Under the pieces are notes generated by a model, which saw only the letters and a list, made by a program, of their open reading frames with translations, made no database searches and was not told where the DNA came from. Below are positions 45,243 to 54,214 of a stretch of 64,000 nucleotides of DNA, piece after piece. The stretch's first letter is position 1. Every line of letters starts with the position of its first letter. The stretch spans positions 124,001 through 188,000 of the forward strand of contig JAOXRS010000047.1 of NCBI GenBank assembly GCA_025800385.1, written 5' to 3'. Both the position numbers and the translations under genes were made by a program. Source of the stretch: Candidatus Albibeggiatoa sp. nov. NOAA. GTDB lineage: Bacteria > Pseudomonadota > Gammaproteobacteria > Beggiatoales > Beggiatoaceae.

Positions 45243-46601
45243 TTACGCAGGTGTAATATTTTTATTGGTCACACATAAGCAGGTTCGATTATAACCTTGG
45301 ATTTGCGCCGAATGAAGTGCATTGTCCGCATCAGCAATCAGTGTAGGCAATGTCACGCCTTTAACCCCTTCCGTTGCGGTTAGACCAACGCTAATCGTCA
45401 CATCTAAGCCTTCAGGTTTTAAGCCCATCATATTAATGCGTAAGGTTTCGGCTAAACTCTTGCCTTTTTCCAAATCAGCGTCAGCAATGAGAACGGTAAA
45501 CTTCTTACCTGCAAAACGCACCACCATAGCATCATCATCAAAGAATTCGTTTAAGAACTTGCCTGTAAGGTTAAGAATATGATCGCCTACAATATGACCT
45601 TGCACATCATTGATAATTTCGAAGTGGTCAATATCCACCATCATCAAGCACATATTGGGGTGTTGATTGATAAAATTCGGGGCTTCGTCTAACAAGAAAC
45701 GTTTATTTCTCACGCCTGTTAAACTATCCGTCGTCGCTAAATGATACATATCCCGAGAGTAACGACGTAACACATTGTGTTGATGTTTGACCAATAATAA
45801 GGTTTTTAAACGCGCAATCAGTACTTCTTCAGTGGTAGGTTTGGTGACAAAATCATTTGCACCTGCGTGGAAAATTTCGGCCTGACATTGTTTATTATCA
45901 TCAATTGTAATAATTAACACAGGCATTTCTTGACGTGAATAATGTAATTGGGTACGAATGGCATAGAGTAAATCGCCGCCCGTCATTTGGCCTTCAAGGA
46001 AGAAATCTGAAAAGACCACATCAAAGCCTTCATCTTCTTCACCCGCAGAATCAGGATCAGTCGATGTACTCTTCAATAATTCTAATGCTTTCTCGGCACT
46101 GGTGACATGGGTGATATATAAACCATGTTTTTCCATCAAAGTTTGCGTAGCTTGCGCCGTGCCTAAACTATCTTCGACGTATAAAACCCGACCCACTAAT
46201 CCTGAATGACGTTGTGAAACATCTTTAATAAACTCAACCAACTTTTTATAACCCAGCGATTTATTAAAATAATCGGTTACGCCAGCAGAAAAACCTTCGC
46301 GCAATAAACGTGTATCTGCATCACTGGAAACGACAATGACAGGGGTTAAGTGTTGTTTTTCACTTTTACGGATTTCATGGCACAGATCAAGACCATCCAA
46401 ACCCGGTAGCAGGAGTGAAGTTGTAATCAGATCGAACTTTTCTCGGTGTAAATACTCTAATGCTTCTTCGGCACTGCCACAGGTGACAATATAAGCATCT
46501 TGCATTTCTTTTTGAAGTATATGTGAAATAATCGACCGCGCCACTTCTGAGCGATCAATAATCATAATCCGAGCAGTTTTAGGGGTTCTCACTCTAGTCA
46601 T
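45243..46601 (-). CDS. Double-receiver protein with degenerate GGDEF domain
   Basis: 452 residues, cytoplasmic, REC-REC-GGDEF (PleD/WspR-like layout). Receiver 1 (about 10-130) has Ser62 at the phospho-Asp position (TTSLLLPGLDG) and only one acidic residue of the usual pair (IIDRSE). Receiver 2 (about 142-280) is intact, with YVEDS and FSDFFLEG. The GGDEF domain (about 295-445) keeps DSLTGVRNKR and VDIDHFEIIND but has AGKKF (364-368) in place of GG(D/E)EF. It should therefore not synthesise c-di-GMP and may bind a nucleotide or a protein instead. No RxxD inhibitory site was recognised in front of the motif. Confidence 0.88.
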   Translation of the reverse strand: MTRVRTPKTARIMIIDRSEVARSIISHILQKEMQDAYIVTCGSAEEALEYLHREKFDLITTSLLLPGLDGLDLCHEIRKSEKQHLTPVIVVSSDADTRLLREGFSAGVTDYFNKSLGYKKLVEFIKDVSQRHSGLVGRVLYVEDSLGTAQATQTLMEKHGLYITHVTSAEKALELLKSTSTDPDSAGEEDEGFDVVFSDFFLEGQMTGGDLLYAIRTQLHYSRQEMPVLIITIDDNKQCQAEIFHAGANDFVTKPTTEEVLIARLKTLLLVKHQHNVLRRYSRDMYHLATTDSLTGVRNKRFLLDEAPNFINQHPNMCLMMVDIDHFEIINDVQGHIVGDHILNLTGKFLNEFFDDDAMVVRFAGKKFTVLIADADLEKGKSLAETLRINMMGLKPEGLDVTISVGLTATEGVKGVTLPTLIADADNALHSAQIQGYNRTCLCVTNKNITPA

Positions 46602-46941
46602 CGTTGTCTACTATGCGGTGTTGCCCGATTGCAGAGATGCCTACAACCAATCTATTGTCCAGTGAATGAATAGACAAAAGGCCAGCCTCATTCATGGTGA
46701 AATTACGCCTAACTAATAGTTTATTATATCATTGAAATCTGTTTAAAGGAGCTTTTTCACAGACTACGCTATAGTACACAATTTGCATCATTTTTACCAC
46801 GAATCAAACCATTTTAGGCACGTTGTTGTAAATGAGTCAGGTATTCAATCGGTTTACAATGATTACCCCACTTTTAATTATGGAAATGCATAATATCTAA
46901 AAATAGGCTGTTTAAATCAAGGTAGAAAATAAATCATCATA
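46602..46941. other. 340-bp intergenic region
   Basis: It lies between the TPR protein (minus, ends 46942) and the GGDEF-like gene (minus, starts 46601). AT-rich, with no hairpin terminator or ORF that I can defend. The GGDEF gene promoter should be here. Confidence 0.4.
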
Positions 46942-48912
46942 TTATTGAGAGAGTTGCTGGATTCGTGTTTTTACTTGTTCTGGTTTGAATTGGGTTGCTT
47001 GCCGCTGACTTAGTTGTAAGGCTTTTTTATAAAAAGGTAAGGCTGCTTTAGATTGGTGTAAATATTCTAAACTCACCGCTAAATTATACGCATAATCCGC
47101 TTTTTGCTCGTCAAAACGATGTGCATCAAAATAAGCTTGTTGTGCCTCGCGCCAACGTTTTTGCTGCGCATACACATTACCCAAACTGAAATGTAAATAA
47201 GCCGATTTAGGTGATTGGTCAAGCAACATTTTAATTTGGCTTTCAGATGATTGTGGAGACGCTTGTTGTACTGCATTTAATCCCATTTGCGCCAAACTAT
47301 CATCAGGATAATACTTTAAAATCTGCTGGTAATAATACTCTGCAGCTTGGGTTTGATCGCCACGTTGCGCAATAGCTGCCAAACCGAGTAAAGCATCTCT
47401 ATTTTTAGAGTGTTTGTTTAATATTTGCTGATAAAGACGTTTTGCGCGTTGATTTTGCCCTTTTTGAAATGCCTGATAAGCACGAGTTAATTGATTATGT
47501 ATTTGTTGGGTGCTGCGTGATACTTTTTTGATTTGAATATCTTTTTGGGTTTGTTGTTGTGGTAGCACGCGCGGCTGATTTTCATCTAACGAAGCCATAA
47601 TGGATTTGGTCATTATGGGTTGTTGAGGGCGTGCAGCAGCGGCTTGTTTTACAGGTGCAGCCTGTGCAATCATTTCATCCAATGTAGGTTGGTATTCAAT
47701 AACAGGTTCTTTTTTAGGCTGGCTCACAGGGGCTGGTTTGTCAGATATAACCTCAGTCAATAAAGATTTTGCTTTTTCCATAAAAGTTTGCACTTTAGGC
47801 TCAGCTTCTTCCTTATTCGTAAAACTCTCGATTACAGCAGGTGTGACAAGTGGTGGCTCGGTGGATTTTGGCAATACGGTAGGCGTTATTGTTGATTGAG
47901 GCTGTTCTGCTTTAAAGTCTGCAAGTAAAGGAAATTCCTGCACTAAGTTCAACTGATACACATAATAGCCCGCAAATCCTGCCCCTAAAATAAATGCGAC
48001 AAAAAGAATAGCAAGTAGCGAAGTTTTATAAGTTTTACGGTGATGGGTCGGCGCAGTTGCTAATAAAACACGTTTAGCCGTTAAAGGGTCTGGCTGTGTA
48101 ATATCTGATTTTAATTCTGGTTTGGTCGGTGTTGTTTCAGCTTTTTGTAACGGCTTTTCATCAAGATTAAAAGAAGGCTCTGTAGACGCTGGGCTAAATG
48201 TCTGTCGACTTTCCTCAGATTGCACCATCGGATTTGGAGCATATCGTGATTGTTCAGGCGTAAACAAGTCAGCATCCCATTCCAACTCATCGTTATCATT
48301 TGATACTTGAACCGTCTTAGAATCATTGACTTCTAAGGGCTTTTCTGCCTGTTCTAAAATCTCTTGCTTATCATCTAATAATATTGCGGCTGAATCTTGT
48401 TGCTCAGGTGCAAGCTCTGCTTTTTCTAATAGCGACGTTTCGGGCTTTTCAGGGGTTTGTTCTACTGCTTCTAAATCGAATGCTGTGCTTTCCTCAACTA
48501 CCTCACTATCGTCTGTCTTTTCTTCTGGCTCTACAATTTCATCTTCTAAATCAAAATTCCACTCTAACTCATCTAAATTATCAAAACCACTATTAGGGTC
48601 TTCAATATCTAGTGGCTCGACCACTTCTGGTGCAGTTTCCGCCTCAATTTGAGCCAATTTATCCTCAAGCAATGTCGCCTCATCCATATTGGTATCGGGT
48701 AATGGCTCAGCTGTTTCTATCGCTATATCGTGAGTTGTTTCAGAAATATCTGCTGACTGCTCTTCCATGCTGCCATCAACCTGCATTTCAGCCGCACCCA
48801 AAGATGCAGCCACCTTTTCTTGAGTAGACGCATCTTGAATCACTTCAGAAGACGTGGAAGTGCTTTGTTTTGATTGCTCTGCTTTTTTAAGAGCTTCCAT
48901 CAATAAACTCAT
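46942..48912 (-). CDS. TPR membrane protein with MSLLMEALKKAE start
   Basis: 656 residues. The N-terminal peptide MSLLMEALKKAEQSK resembles the opening of GspB/MshN-like proteins of secretion and pilus systems. Residues 20-290 are acidic and low-complexity (EPEEKTDDSEVVEE-like stretches). A single membrane helix follows (about 298-320; LLAILFVAFILGAGFAGYYV), then a Pro/Gln-rich periplasmic linker. About four to five TPR motifs close the protein (about 475-650), for example NRDALLGLAAIAQRGDQTQA and KADYAYNLAVSLEYLHQSKA. This predicts a bitopic scaffold with its TPR domain in the periplasm. No secretin or pilus genes are adjacent, so the MSHA/type II link is only suggestive. Confidence 0.8.
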   Translation of the reverse strand: MSLLMEALKKAEQSKQSTSTSSEVIQDASTQEKVAASLGAAEMQVDGSMEEQSADISETTHDIAIETAEPLPDTNMDEATLLEDKLAQIEAETAPEVVEPLDIEDPNSGFDNLDELEWNFDLEDEIVEPEEKTDDSEVVEESTAFDLEAVEQTPEKPETSLLEKAELAPEQQDSAAILLDDKQEILEQAEKPLEVNDSKTVQVSNDNDELEWDADLFTPEQSRYAPNPMVQSEESRQTFSPASTEPSFNLDEKPLQKAETTPTKPELKSDITQPDPLTAKRVLLATAPTHHRKTYKTSLLAILFVAFILGAGFAGYYVYQLNLVQEFPLLADFKAEQPQSTITPTVLPKSTEPPLVTPAVIESFTNKEEAEPKVQTFMEKAKSLLTEVISDKPAPVSQPKKEPVIEYQPTLDEMIAQAAPVKQAAAARPQQPIMTKSIMASLDENQPRVLPQQQTQKDIQIKKVSRSTQQIHNQLTRAYQAFQKGQNQRAKRLYQQILNKHSKNRDALLGLAAIAQRGDQTQAAEYYYQQILKYYPDDSLAQMGLNAVQQASPQSSESQIKMLLDQSPKSAYLHFSLGNVYAQQKRWREAQQAYFDAHRFDEQKADYAYNLAVSLEYLHQSKAALPFYKKALQLSQRQATQFKPEQVKTRIQQLSQ

Positions 48913-49039
48913 GGCATAGCACTTTCTATTATTGTGAAGAGGCTGAACATCGGCGTAGCATGGAAAAGATCAAAGAATAGTTACAAATCAATAAGCTTGC
49001 ATTGAAGATTAAACTTAACTAAGGTTTTAAATAAGAAAA

Positions 49040-49225
49040 CTATCTCAATGAAGCAAGCATGTTATGCATACCATAGTGAATAAAACCATAGAGCTGGTTC
49101 GCGATTTGCTGCCAAGTCGATTTAGTTGCCGTGAATGTCTGCCGCCATGTCTTCAGCATTGCAGTCATAAGTTTACTCATAAACACCATAAATTTTGACA
49201 ACATCGCTAATACTGTTGCAGTCAT
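49040..49225 (-). CDS. Small hydrophobic/amphipathic protein, unknown
   Basis: 61 residues from the ATG at 49225 (MTATVLAMLSKFMVFMSKLM), preceded by a good SD (AGAGGTGA). The open frame extends 8 codons further upstream but has no better start. The first 25 residues form a hydrophobic, Met-rich helix. The rest is a Trp/Gln/His-containing amphipathic segment ending in HNMLASLR. No homologue was recognised. It stands between the TPR gene and a plus-strand hybrid kinase, alone on its strand. The SD and free-standing position support it being real; membrane association is likely. Confidence 0.5.
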   Translation of the reverse strand: MTATVLAMLSKFMVFMSKLMTAMLKTWRQTFTATKSTWQQIANQLYGFIHYGMHNMLASLR

Positions 49226-49230
49226 TATTA

Positions 49231-49238
49231 TCACCTCT
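49231..49238 (-). promoter_or_regulatory. Shine-Dalgarno of the small hydrophobic protein
   Basis: AGAGGTGA on the minus strand lies 5 bases before the ATG at 49225. It is the main reason to accept this small gene and its start. Confidence 0.5.
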
Positions 49239-49503
49239 AAGCTATTCATTTCATAGTCCTAAGTATGACGGATAAGCAAATAATTTGCAAAATAAGCACA
49301 CTGTATAAAAATATATATGATCTATTTTAGATTACTCAGACCGTAAAATTTCAATCACATTAATATGGTATAGTTATTGAGTGTAGATATGAATAAACTC
49401 AAATAAAAGCCAAGCTACTAAGCCTTATAAAACAAATATCTATACCATTATGAGGCAATAACAAAAAACAGCATATATGATAATCAATGACGAATAAGCC
49501 TTT

Positions 49504-51798
49504 TTGATCGTTATAGGTCACAGTCATGGGGTAGCTACCTTGATATACTCAAACAATGAGCAATTACAACAGCAAATTGATAATCTGCAGCAGCGTAATG
49601 AGCAACTCGACTCAGACAATCAAACATTGAGTCAAGCGCTTCAGCAGCTTCGTGCTATGTTGCAAAAGTTGGAAGAAGAAAACAACGATTTGCATATTTC
49701 CCTAGAAACCTCAGCAGAACACTCTGATACAGTAGAAGCTGAATTGGTTAAAATTAGTAATAACTTAGAACAAGAAATTGCAATCCGCACACAAGAATTA
49801 GCCGATAACAATAACCGCCTAAAACGTGAAATCCAAGAACGTAAACGCGTTGAAGAAGTACAAAGAAATAGCTTGTTATTACGTCAAACCTTACTCAATA
49901 GTATTCCCAACCCCATTTTCTTTAAAAACAATTTAGGCATGTACCTTGGCTGTAATCATGGCTTTGAAAAATATATCGGGCGCACCGAATCTGAAATTGT
50001 AGGTCATACCGCCCGAGAGCTTTATCCACCAGAACGTGCCTCGTTAGAAGAACAACGTGATAGAGCTTTGTTTAATAGCGAGCATGATACAGTTCAAATC
50101 GTTGAAGATCGGGTCAAATATGCAGATGATTCAATTCACGATGTCATGTTTAATACCACAACGTTTAAAACCTCAGATGGTTCAGTTGCGGGTTTAGTCG
50201 GTATTATTATCGATATTTCGGAGCATAAACGAGCGGAAGAAGCCTTACTCAAAGCCAAAGATGCTGCTGAAGATGCCAACCGTATTAAAAGCCAATTTAT
50301 CGCAAATATGAGCCATGAGTTGCGTACTCCGCTTAATGCGATTTTAGGCTATAGCGAAATGCTTGAAGAGGACATCGCTGATTTTGGTCTTCACGACTTA
50401 GTTGCAGATGTGCGTAAAATTAATGCAGCGGGAAAACATTTACTAGGGCTTATCAATGATGTGTTAGATATTTCTAAGATTGAAGCAGGTAAAATGAGTA
50501 TTTATGCTGAAACCTTCTCGATCCAGAATATGGTCAGTGATGTAATTAGTACGATTAGGCCATTGATTCAAACTCGAGACAATACGTTAAGCCTAAACAT
50601 GTCTAATGATATTGGTAATATGCACGCTGATTTAACTAAATTGCGGCAGATGTTGTTTAACTTGCTCAGTAATGCGGCTAAATTCACCGAAAAAGGCCAT
50701 ATTTCATTCACTGTATTACGCAAAATTGAACCTGAGCAGGATTGGATTCATTTTAAAGTCTCTGATGAAGGTATTGGCATGACAGCCGAGCAAATGCAAA
50801 AGCTGTTTCAGCCGTTTACTCAAGCCGATGCGTCTACCACCCGTAAATATGGCGGTACAGGTTTAGGTTTAACCATTTCTCAACGATTTGCAGAAATGAT
50901 GGGCGGAAAAATTTATGCTGAGAGTGAATATGGCTATGGCAGTTGTTTTACCATCCAATTACCTGCATATGTGATTGCAGAGCAAGACCCTGTGGTTGAA
51001 GGTCTCAATGCGCCAAAACCAGCTGAGAAAAGACAAGCGGGTAACACCGTCTTAATTATCGATGATGATGCAATTGTTCGAGAGTTGTTACAAAATTATA
51101 TTAAAAAGCTCGGTTTTCAAGTTATTGTTGCCGAAAGTGGTCATGATGGATTAGAGTTAGCGCGAAAATACAAGCCTCATGCGATTACCTTAGATGTGAT
51201 GATGCCGGGAATGGATGGCTGGATGGTATTATCTGAATTAAAAAATGATCCCGTTTTGGCGAAAATTCCTGTGATTATGGTGTCATTGATTGAAGATAAA
51301 AGCATTGGTTATTCATTGGGTGCATCAGAGTATTTAACCAAACCTGTCAATCGGGATGAATTAAACCGTGTATTGCGTAAGTATTTGACAGATGATGAAA
51401 ATTCACAAAAGATTCTGGTAGTTGAAGATGATGATGTAACACGTAACTTAATTGAGAGCATGTTACAAAAAATTGGCTGGCAAGTCGAAACCAGTGAAAA
51501 TGGCCAAGTGGCATTGAATCGTTTACTACAAAGTCGGCCTGATTTGATTTTGTCTGATTTGATGATGCCTGAAATGGATGGGTTTGAATTAATTACTAAA
51601 TTACGCAAAGAACCCGAATGGCGACAAATTCCAGTTGTGGTATTGACAGCGAAAGATATGACACCGGGAGAGCGAGAAATGCTCAATAATCGGGTTGAAA
51701 AAGTGTTTCAAAAAGGCGATTATCGGCTTGATGAATTACTAAATGAAATTCGAGAGTGCTTAACTCGAGCAAAGTTAATTAAACACCCTAAAAGTTAA
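49504..51798 (+). CDS. Hybrid histidine kinase: coiled coil, PAS, HisKA, HATPase, two receivers
   Basis: A soluble hybrid kinase of up to 764 residues. The frame opens with TTG 49504; a second TTG at 49540, 8 bases after GGGG, is an equally good start, and no ATG exists before the coiled coil. Residues about 15-115 are a Gln/Glu-rich coiled coil. A PAS domain with PAC tail follows (about 122-245; NSIPNPIFFKNNLGMYLGCN). HisKA has H box NMSHELRTPLNA, and HATPase shows NLLSNAAKFTEKG, DEGIGMT and GGTGLGLT. The two receivers (about 515-630 and 640-755) have phospho-Asp in TLDVMMPGMDG and LSDLMMPEMDG. No Hpt is attached, so the relay must use a separate one. Confidence 0.9.
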   Translation: MIVIGHSHGVATLIYSNNEQLQQQIDNLQQRNEQLDSDNQTLSQALQQLRAMLQKLEEENNDLHISLETSAEHSDTVEAELVKISNNLEQEIAIRTQELADNNNRLKREIQERKRVEEVQRNSLLLRQTLLNSIPNPIFFKNNLGMYLGCNHGFEKYIGRTESEIVGHTARELYPPERASLEEQRDRALFNSEHDTVQIVEDRVKYADDSIHDVMFNTTTFKTSDGSVAGLVGIIIDISEHKRAEEALLKAKDAAEDANRIKSQFIANMSHELRTPLNAILGYSEMLEEDIADFGLHDLVADVRKINAAGKHLLGLINDVLDISKIEAGKMSIYAETFSIQNMVSDVISTIRPLIQTRDNTLSLNMSNDIGNMHADLTKLRQMLFNLLSNAAKFTEKGHISFTVLRKIEPEQDWIHFKVSDEGIGMTAEQMQKLFQPFTQADASTTRKYGGTGLGLTISQRFAEMMGGKIYAESEYGYGSCFTIQLPAYVIAEQDPVVEGLNAPKPAEKRQAGNTVLIIDDDAIVRELLQNYIKKLGFQVIVAESGHDGLELARKYKPHAITLDVMMPGMDGWMVLSELKNDPVLAKIPVIMVSLIEDKSIGYSLGASEYLTKPVNRDELNRVLRKYLTDDENSQKILVVEDDDVTRNLIESMLQKIGWQVETSENGQVALNRLLQSRPDLILSDLMMPEMDGFELITKLRKEPEWRQIPVVVLTAKDMTPGEREMLNNRVEKVFQKGDYRLDELLNEIRECLTRAKLIKHPKS

Positions 51799-51926
51799 GC
51801 AGCTAATGCTTTAAAAATCATATTGCACATCTAGCAGCAACATATTTATGCCTTCAAAACATATACTGGTACAGTTCGCCCTTTTTACCAATTTATAAAA
51901 GCTTAGTAAAAAAAGAAGTGCTTAAC

Positions 51927-52127
51927 ATGATGCAATTTGACTTATTAGATACTCGCGCAGGTCAAGATATGGTGAGAATAGGAGAAGAACGGGGAGAAGC
52001 ACGAACCAAACTTGAGATTATAAAATCTATGTTACTAGAAAATTTACCAATTAGTTTAATTTGCAAAGTCACCAAATTGCCAGAATCTGAAGTGATTAAA
52101 TTTAAAGCAGAATTAGAACAAAAATAG
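51927..52127 (+). CDS. C-terminal remnant of an Rpn-family (PD-(D/E)XK) nuclease/transposase-like protein
   Basis: 66 residues from ATG 51927 (GTG 51918 also possible). The sequence is RIGEERGEARTKLEIIKSML, then LPISLICKVTKLPESEVIKF. It matches the tail of Rpn/PD-(D/E)XK 'transposase family' proteins, where a Glu/Arg-rich helix precedes a helix-turn-helix-like end. The 250-residue nuclease domain that should precede it is absent; only about 130 bases separate it from the upstream kinase. It is best read as a truncated relic, though a start codon is kept. It lies just upstream of parE. Confidence 0.55.
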   Translation: MMQFDLLDTRAGQDMVRIGEERGEARTKLEIIKSMLLENLPISLICKVTKLPESEVIKFKAELEQK

Positions 52128-52182
52128 CCATTATCTAAAACTTATTAAGTATATATACAAAAAAATTTAAAAAGGGATTTGA

Positions 52183-54066
52183 ATGACACAAAGCTATGAT
52201 GCTGCCGACCTCGAAGTCCTCACGGGTTTAGACCCAGTTCGCAAACGCCCAGGGATGTATACCGATACTAGCCGCCCAAATCATTTAGCACAAGAAGTGA
52301 TTGATAATAGTGTGGATGAAGCCCTTGCAGGTCATGCAAATCAAATTGATGTGACTTTGCATTTGGATAATTCTATCACGGTGAAAGACAACGGCCGTGG
52401 TATGCCTGTGGATATTCACCCAGAAGAAGGGGTCAGCGGGGTTGAATTGATTTTAACGCGCTTACACGCGGGTGGTAAATTCTCCAATAAAAATTATCAA
52501 TATTCTGGTGGTTTGCATGGTGTGGGTGTCTCAGTGGTCAATGCATTATCCACTCATTTAGAAATCAGCATTAAACGCAATGGCAAACTTTACCAAATGA
52601 AGTTAGCCGATGGCGAGAAAGTCACAGAGTTGGAAGAAATTGATACCGTATCAAAACGTAATACAGGTACAACCATTCGATTTTTACCCAATCCCAGCTA
52701 TTTTGATTCACCAAAATTTGCCACTGCCCATTTGATGCACATATTGAAAGCCAAAGCTGTTTTGTGTACGGGCTTAACGGTTAATTTTAATAACGAGCAA
52801 ACATCAGAACAATATTCATGGTGTTATGAAGCAGGCATTAGTAGTTATTTAGCTGAAAACTATCAAAATCATGCAATTTTACCCGAAAAACCTTTTATTG
52901 GACATTTTTCTGCAGAAACAGAAGCCGTTGACTGGGCATTATTATGGGTGGAAGAAGGTGATTTAATTACTGAAAGCTACGTAAATTTAATCCCAACCGC
53001 ACAAGGCGGCACACATGTAAATGGATTGCGTAGTGGCTTGTTAGAAGCAATTCGAGAGTTTTGTGATTATCGTAATTTATTACCACGCGGCGTTAAGCTT
53101 GCTCCCGAAGATATTTGGGAACGTTGTGCTTATGTGCTATCAGTGAAGTTAGTTGATCCACAGTTTTCTGGACAAACCAAAGAACGTTTATCCTCTCGAG
53201 CATGTGCGGCATTTGTATCGGGTGTGGTGCGAGATGCGTTTAGCTTATGGCTCAATCAGCATGTGGAAACAGGGGAAAAAATTGCTGAACTCATTGTCGC
53301 GGCTGCACAAAAACGCTTGAAAAATAGTAAAAAAGTAGTACGCAAAAAAGCCACTTCAGGGCCTGCGCTTCCTGGAAAATTATCTGATTGTACATCACAA
53401 GATGTGAATCAAACCGAGTTATTTTTAGTGGAAGGTGATTCGGCGGGTGGTTCGGCTAAACAGGCTCGAGATAAGCATTTTCAAGCAATTTTGCCTTTAC
53501 GTGGTAAGATTTTAAACACATGGGAAGTCGATACCAATCAAGTGCTAGCTTCGCAAGAAGTACATGATATTGCAGTGGCTTTAGGCGTTGAGCCAAATAG
53601 TGCCGATTTAAGCCAATTACGTTATGGCAAAATTTGTATTTTAGCTGATGCGGATTCAGATGGTGCACACATTGCGACGTTGTTATGTGCTTTATTTGTC
53701 AAGCATTTCCCTGATGTCGTGAGAGCTGGACATATTTATGTTGCAATGCCACCATTGTACCGAATTGATATTGGTAACACGGTGTATTACGCGCTGAATG
53801 ATGAAGAAAAACAGGGTATTTTAGATCGTATTACAGCCGAGAAGAAAAAAGGTAAAGTCAATGTGCAACGTTTCAAAGGTTTGGGGGAAATGAATCCTCT
53901 GCAGTTGCGTGAAACCACGATGGCGGTAGATACAAGACGTTTGATTCGCTTAGGTTTAGAGCAAGCAGAAGAAACACACTCAGTGATGGATATGATGTTG
54001 GCGAAAAAACGTGCATCAGACCGTAAACATTGGCTAGAGGAAAAAGGGAATTTAGCGATTTTATAA
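52183..54066 (+). CDS. parE: DNA topoisomerase IV subunit B
   Basis: 627 residues, the length of ParE rather than GyrB, which is longer in gammaproteobacteria. The GHKL ATPase domain is N-terminal (DNSVDEALAGHA, DNGRGMPVDIH, GGLHGVGVSVVNAL). The transducer domain carries the QTKERLSS loop. The TOPRIM domain has LVEGDSAGGSAKQARD with the metal-binding Glu, and ADADSDGAHI with the Asp pair. The C-terminus has the conserved QRFKGLGEMNPLQL. With ParC it decatenates daughter chromosomes; parC is not in the window. SD-like AAAGGGA precedes the ATG. The gene ends with its own terminator. Confidence 0.95.
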   Translation: MTQSYDAADLEVLTGLDPVRKRPGMYTDTSRPNHLAQEVIDNSVDEALAGHANQIDVTLHLDNSITVKDNGRGMPVDIHPEEGVSGVELILTRLHAGGKFSNKNYQYSGGLHGVGVSVVNALSTHLEISIKRNGKLYQMKLADGEKVTELEEIDTVSKRNTGTTIRFLPNPSYFDSPKFATAHLMHILKAKAVLCTGLTVNFNNEQTSEQYSWCYEAGISSYLAENYQNHAILPEKPFIGHFSAETEAVDWALLWVEEGDLITESYVNLIPTAQGGTHVNGLRSGLLEAIREFCDYRNLLPRGVKLAPEDIWERCAYVLSVKLVDPQFSGQTKERLSSRACAAFVSGVVRDAFSLWLNQHVETGEKIAELIVAAAQKRLKNSKKVVRKKATSGPALPGKLSDCTSQDVNQTELFLVEGDSAGGSAKQARDKHFQAILPLRGKILNTWEVDTNQVLASQEVHDIAVALGVEPNSADLSQLRYGKICILADADSDGAHIATLLCALFVKHFPDVVRAGHIYVAMPPLYRIDIGNTVYYALNDEEKQGILDRITAEKKKGKVNVQRFKGLGEMNPLQLRETTMAVDTRRLIRLGLEQAEETHSVMDMMLAKKRASDRKHWLEEKGNLAIL

Positions 54067-54100
54067 GCTTTTATTCACGTTTCAAAAATATTCGAAAAAA

Positions 54101-54140
54101 AACAGCTAGCCTTTAAAGCTTAAAGACTGGCTGTATCTTT
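54101..54140 (+). terminator. Intrinsic terminator after parE
   Basis: AACAGC (54101-54106) pairs with GCTGT(A) (54130-54135), extended by AG/CT and CTTT/AAAG inside, followed by tctttt. Confidence 0.7.
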
Positions 54141-54214
54141 TGTTGTGATATGATCCTATTTGCTGATTTTTGCAGCACTTTGATAATACCTTAAAAAGCA
54201 TTTTATAAATATCC

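Noticed and set aside
48326-48652. Plus-strand Ser-rich 108-codon ORF
   Set aside because: It is antisense to the acidic low-complexity part of the TPR protein, with the same codon-shadow effect.
51309-51686. Minus-strand 125-codon ORF opposite the hybrid kinase receivers
   Set aside because: It lies wholly inside well-conserved receiver domains on the other strand and shows no family features.
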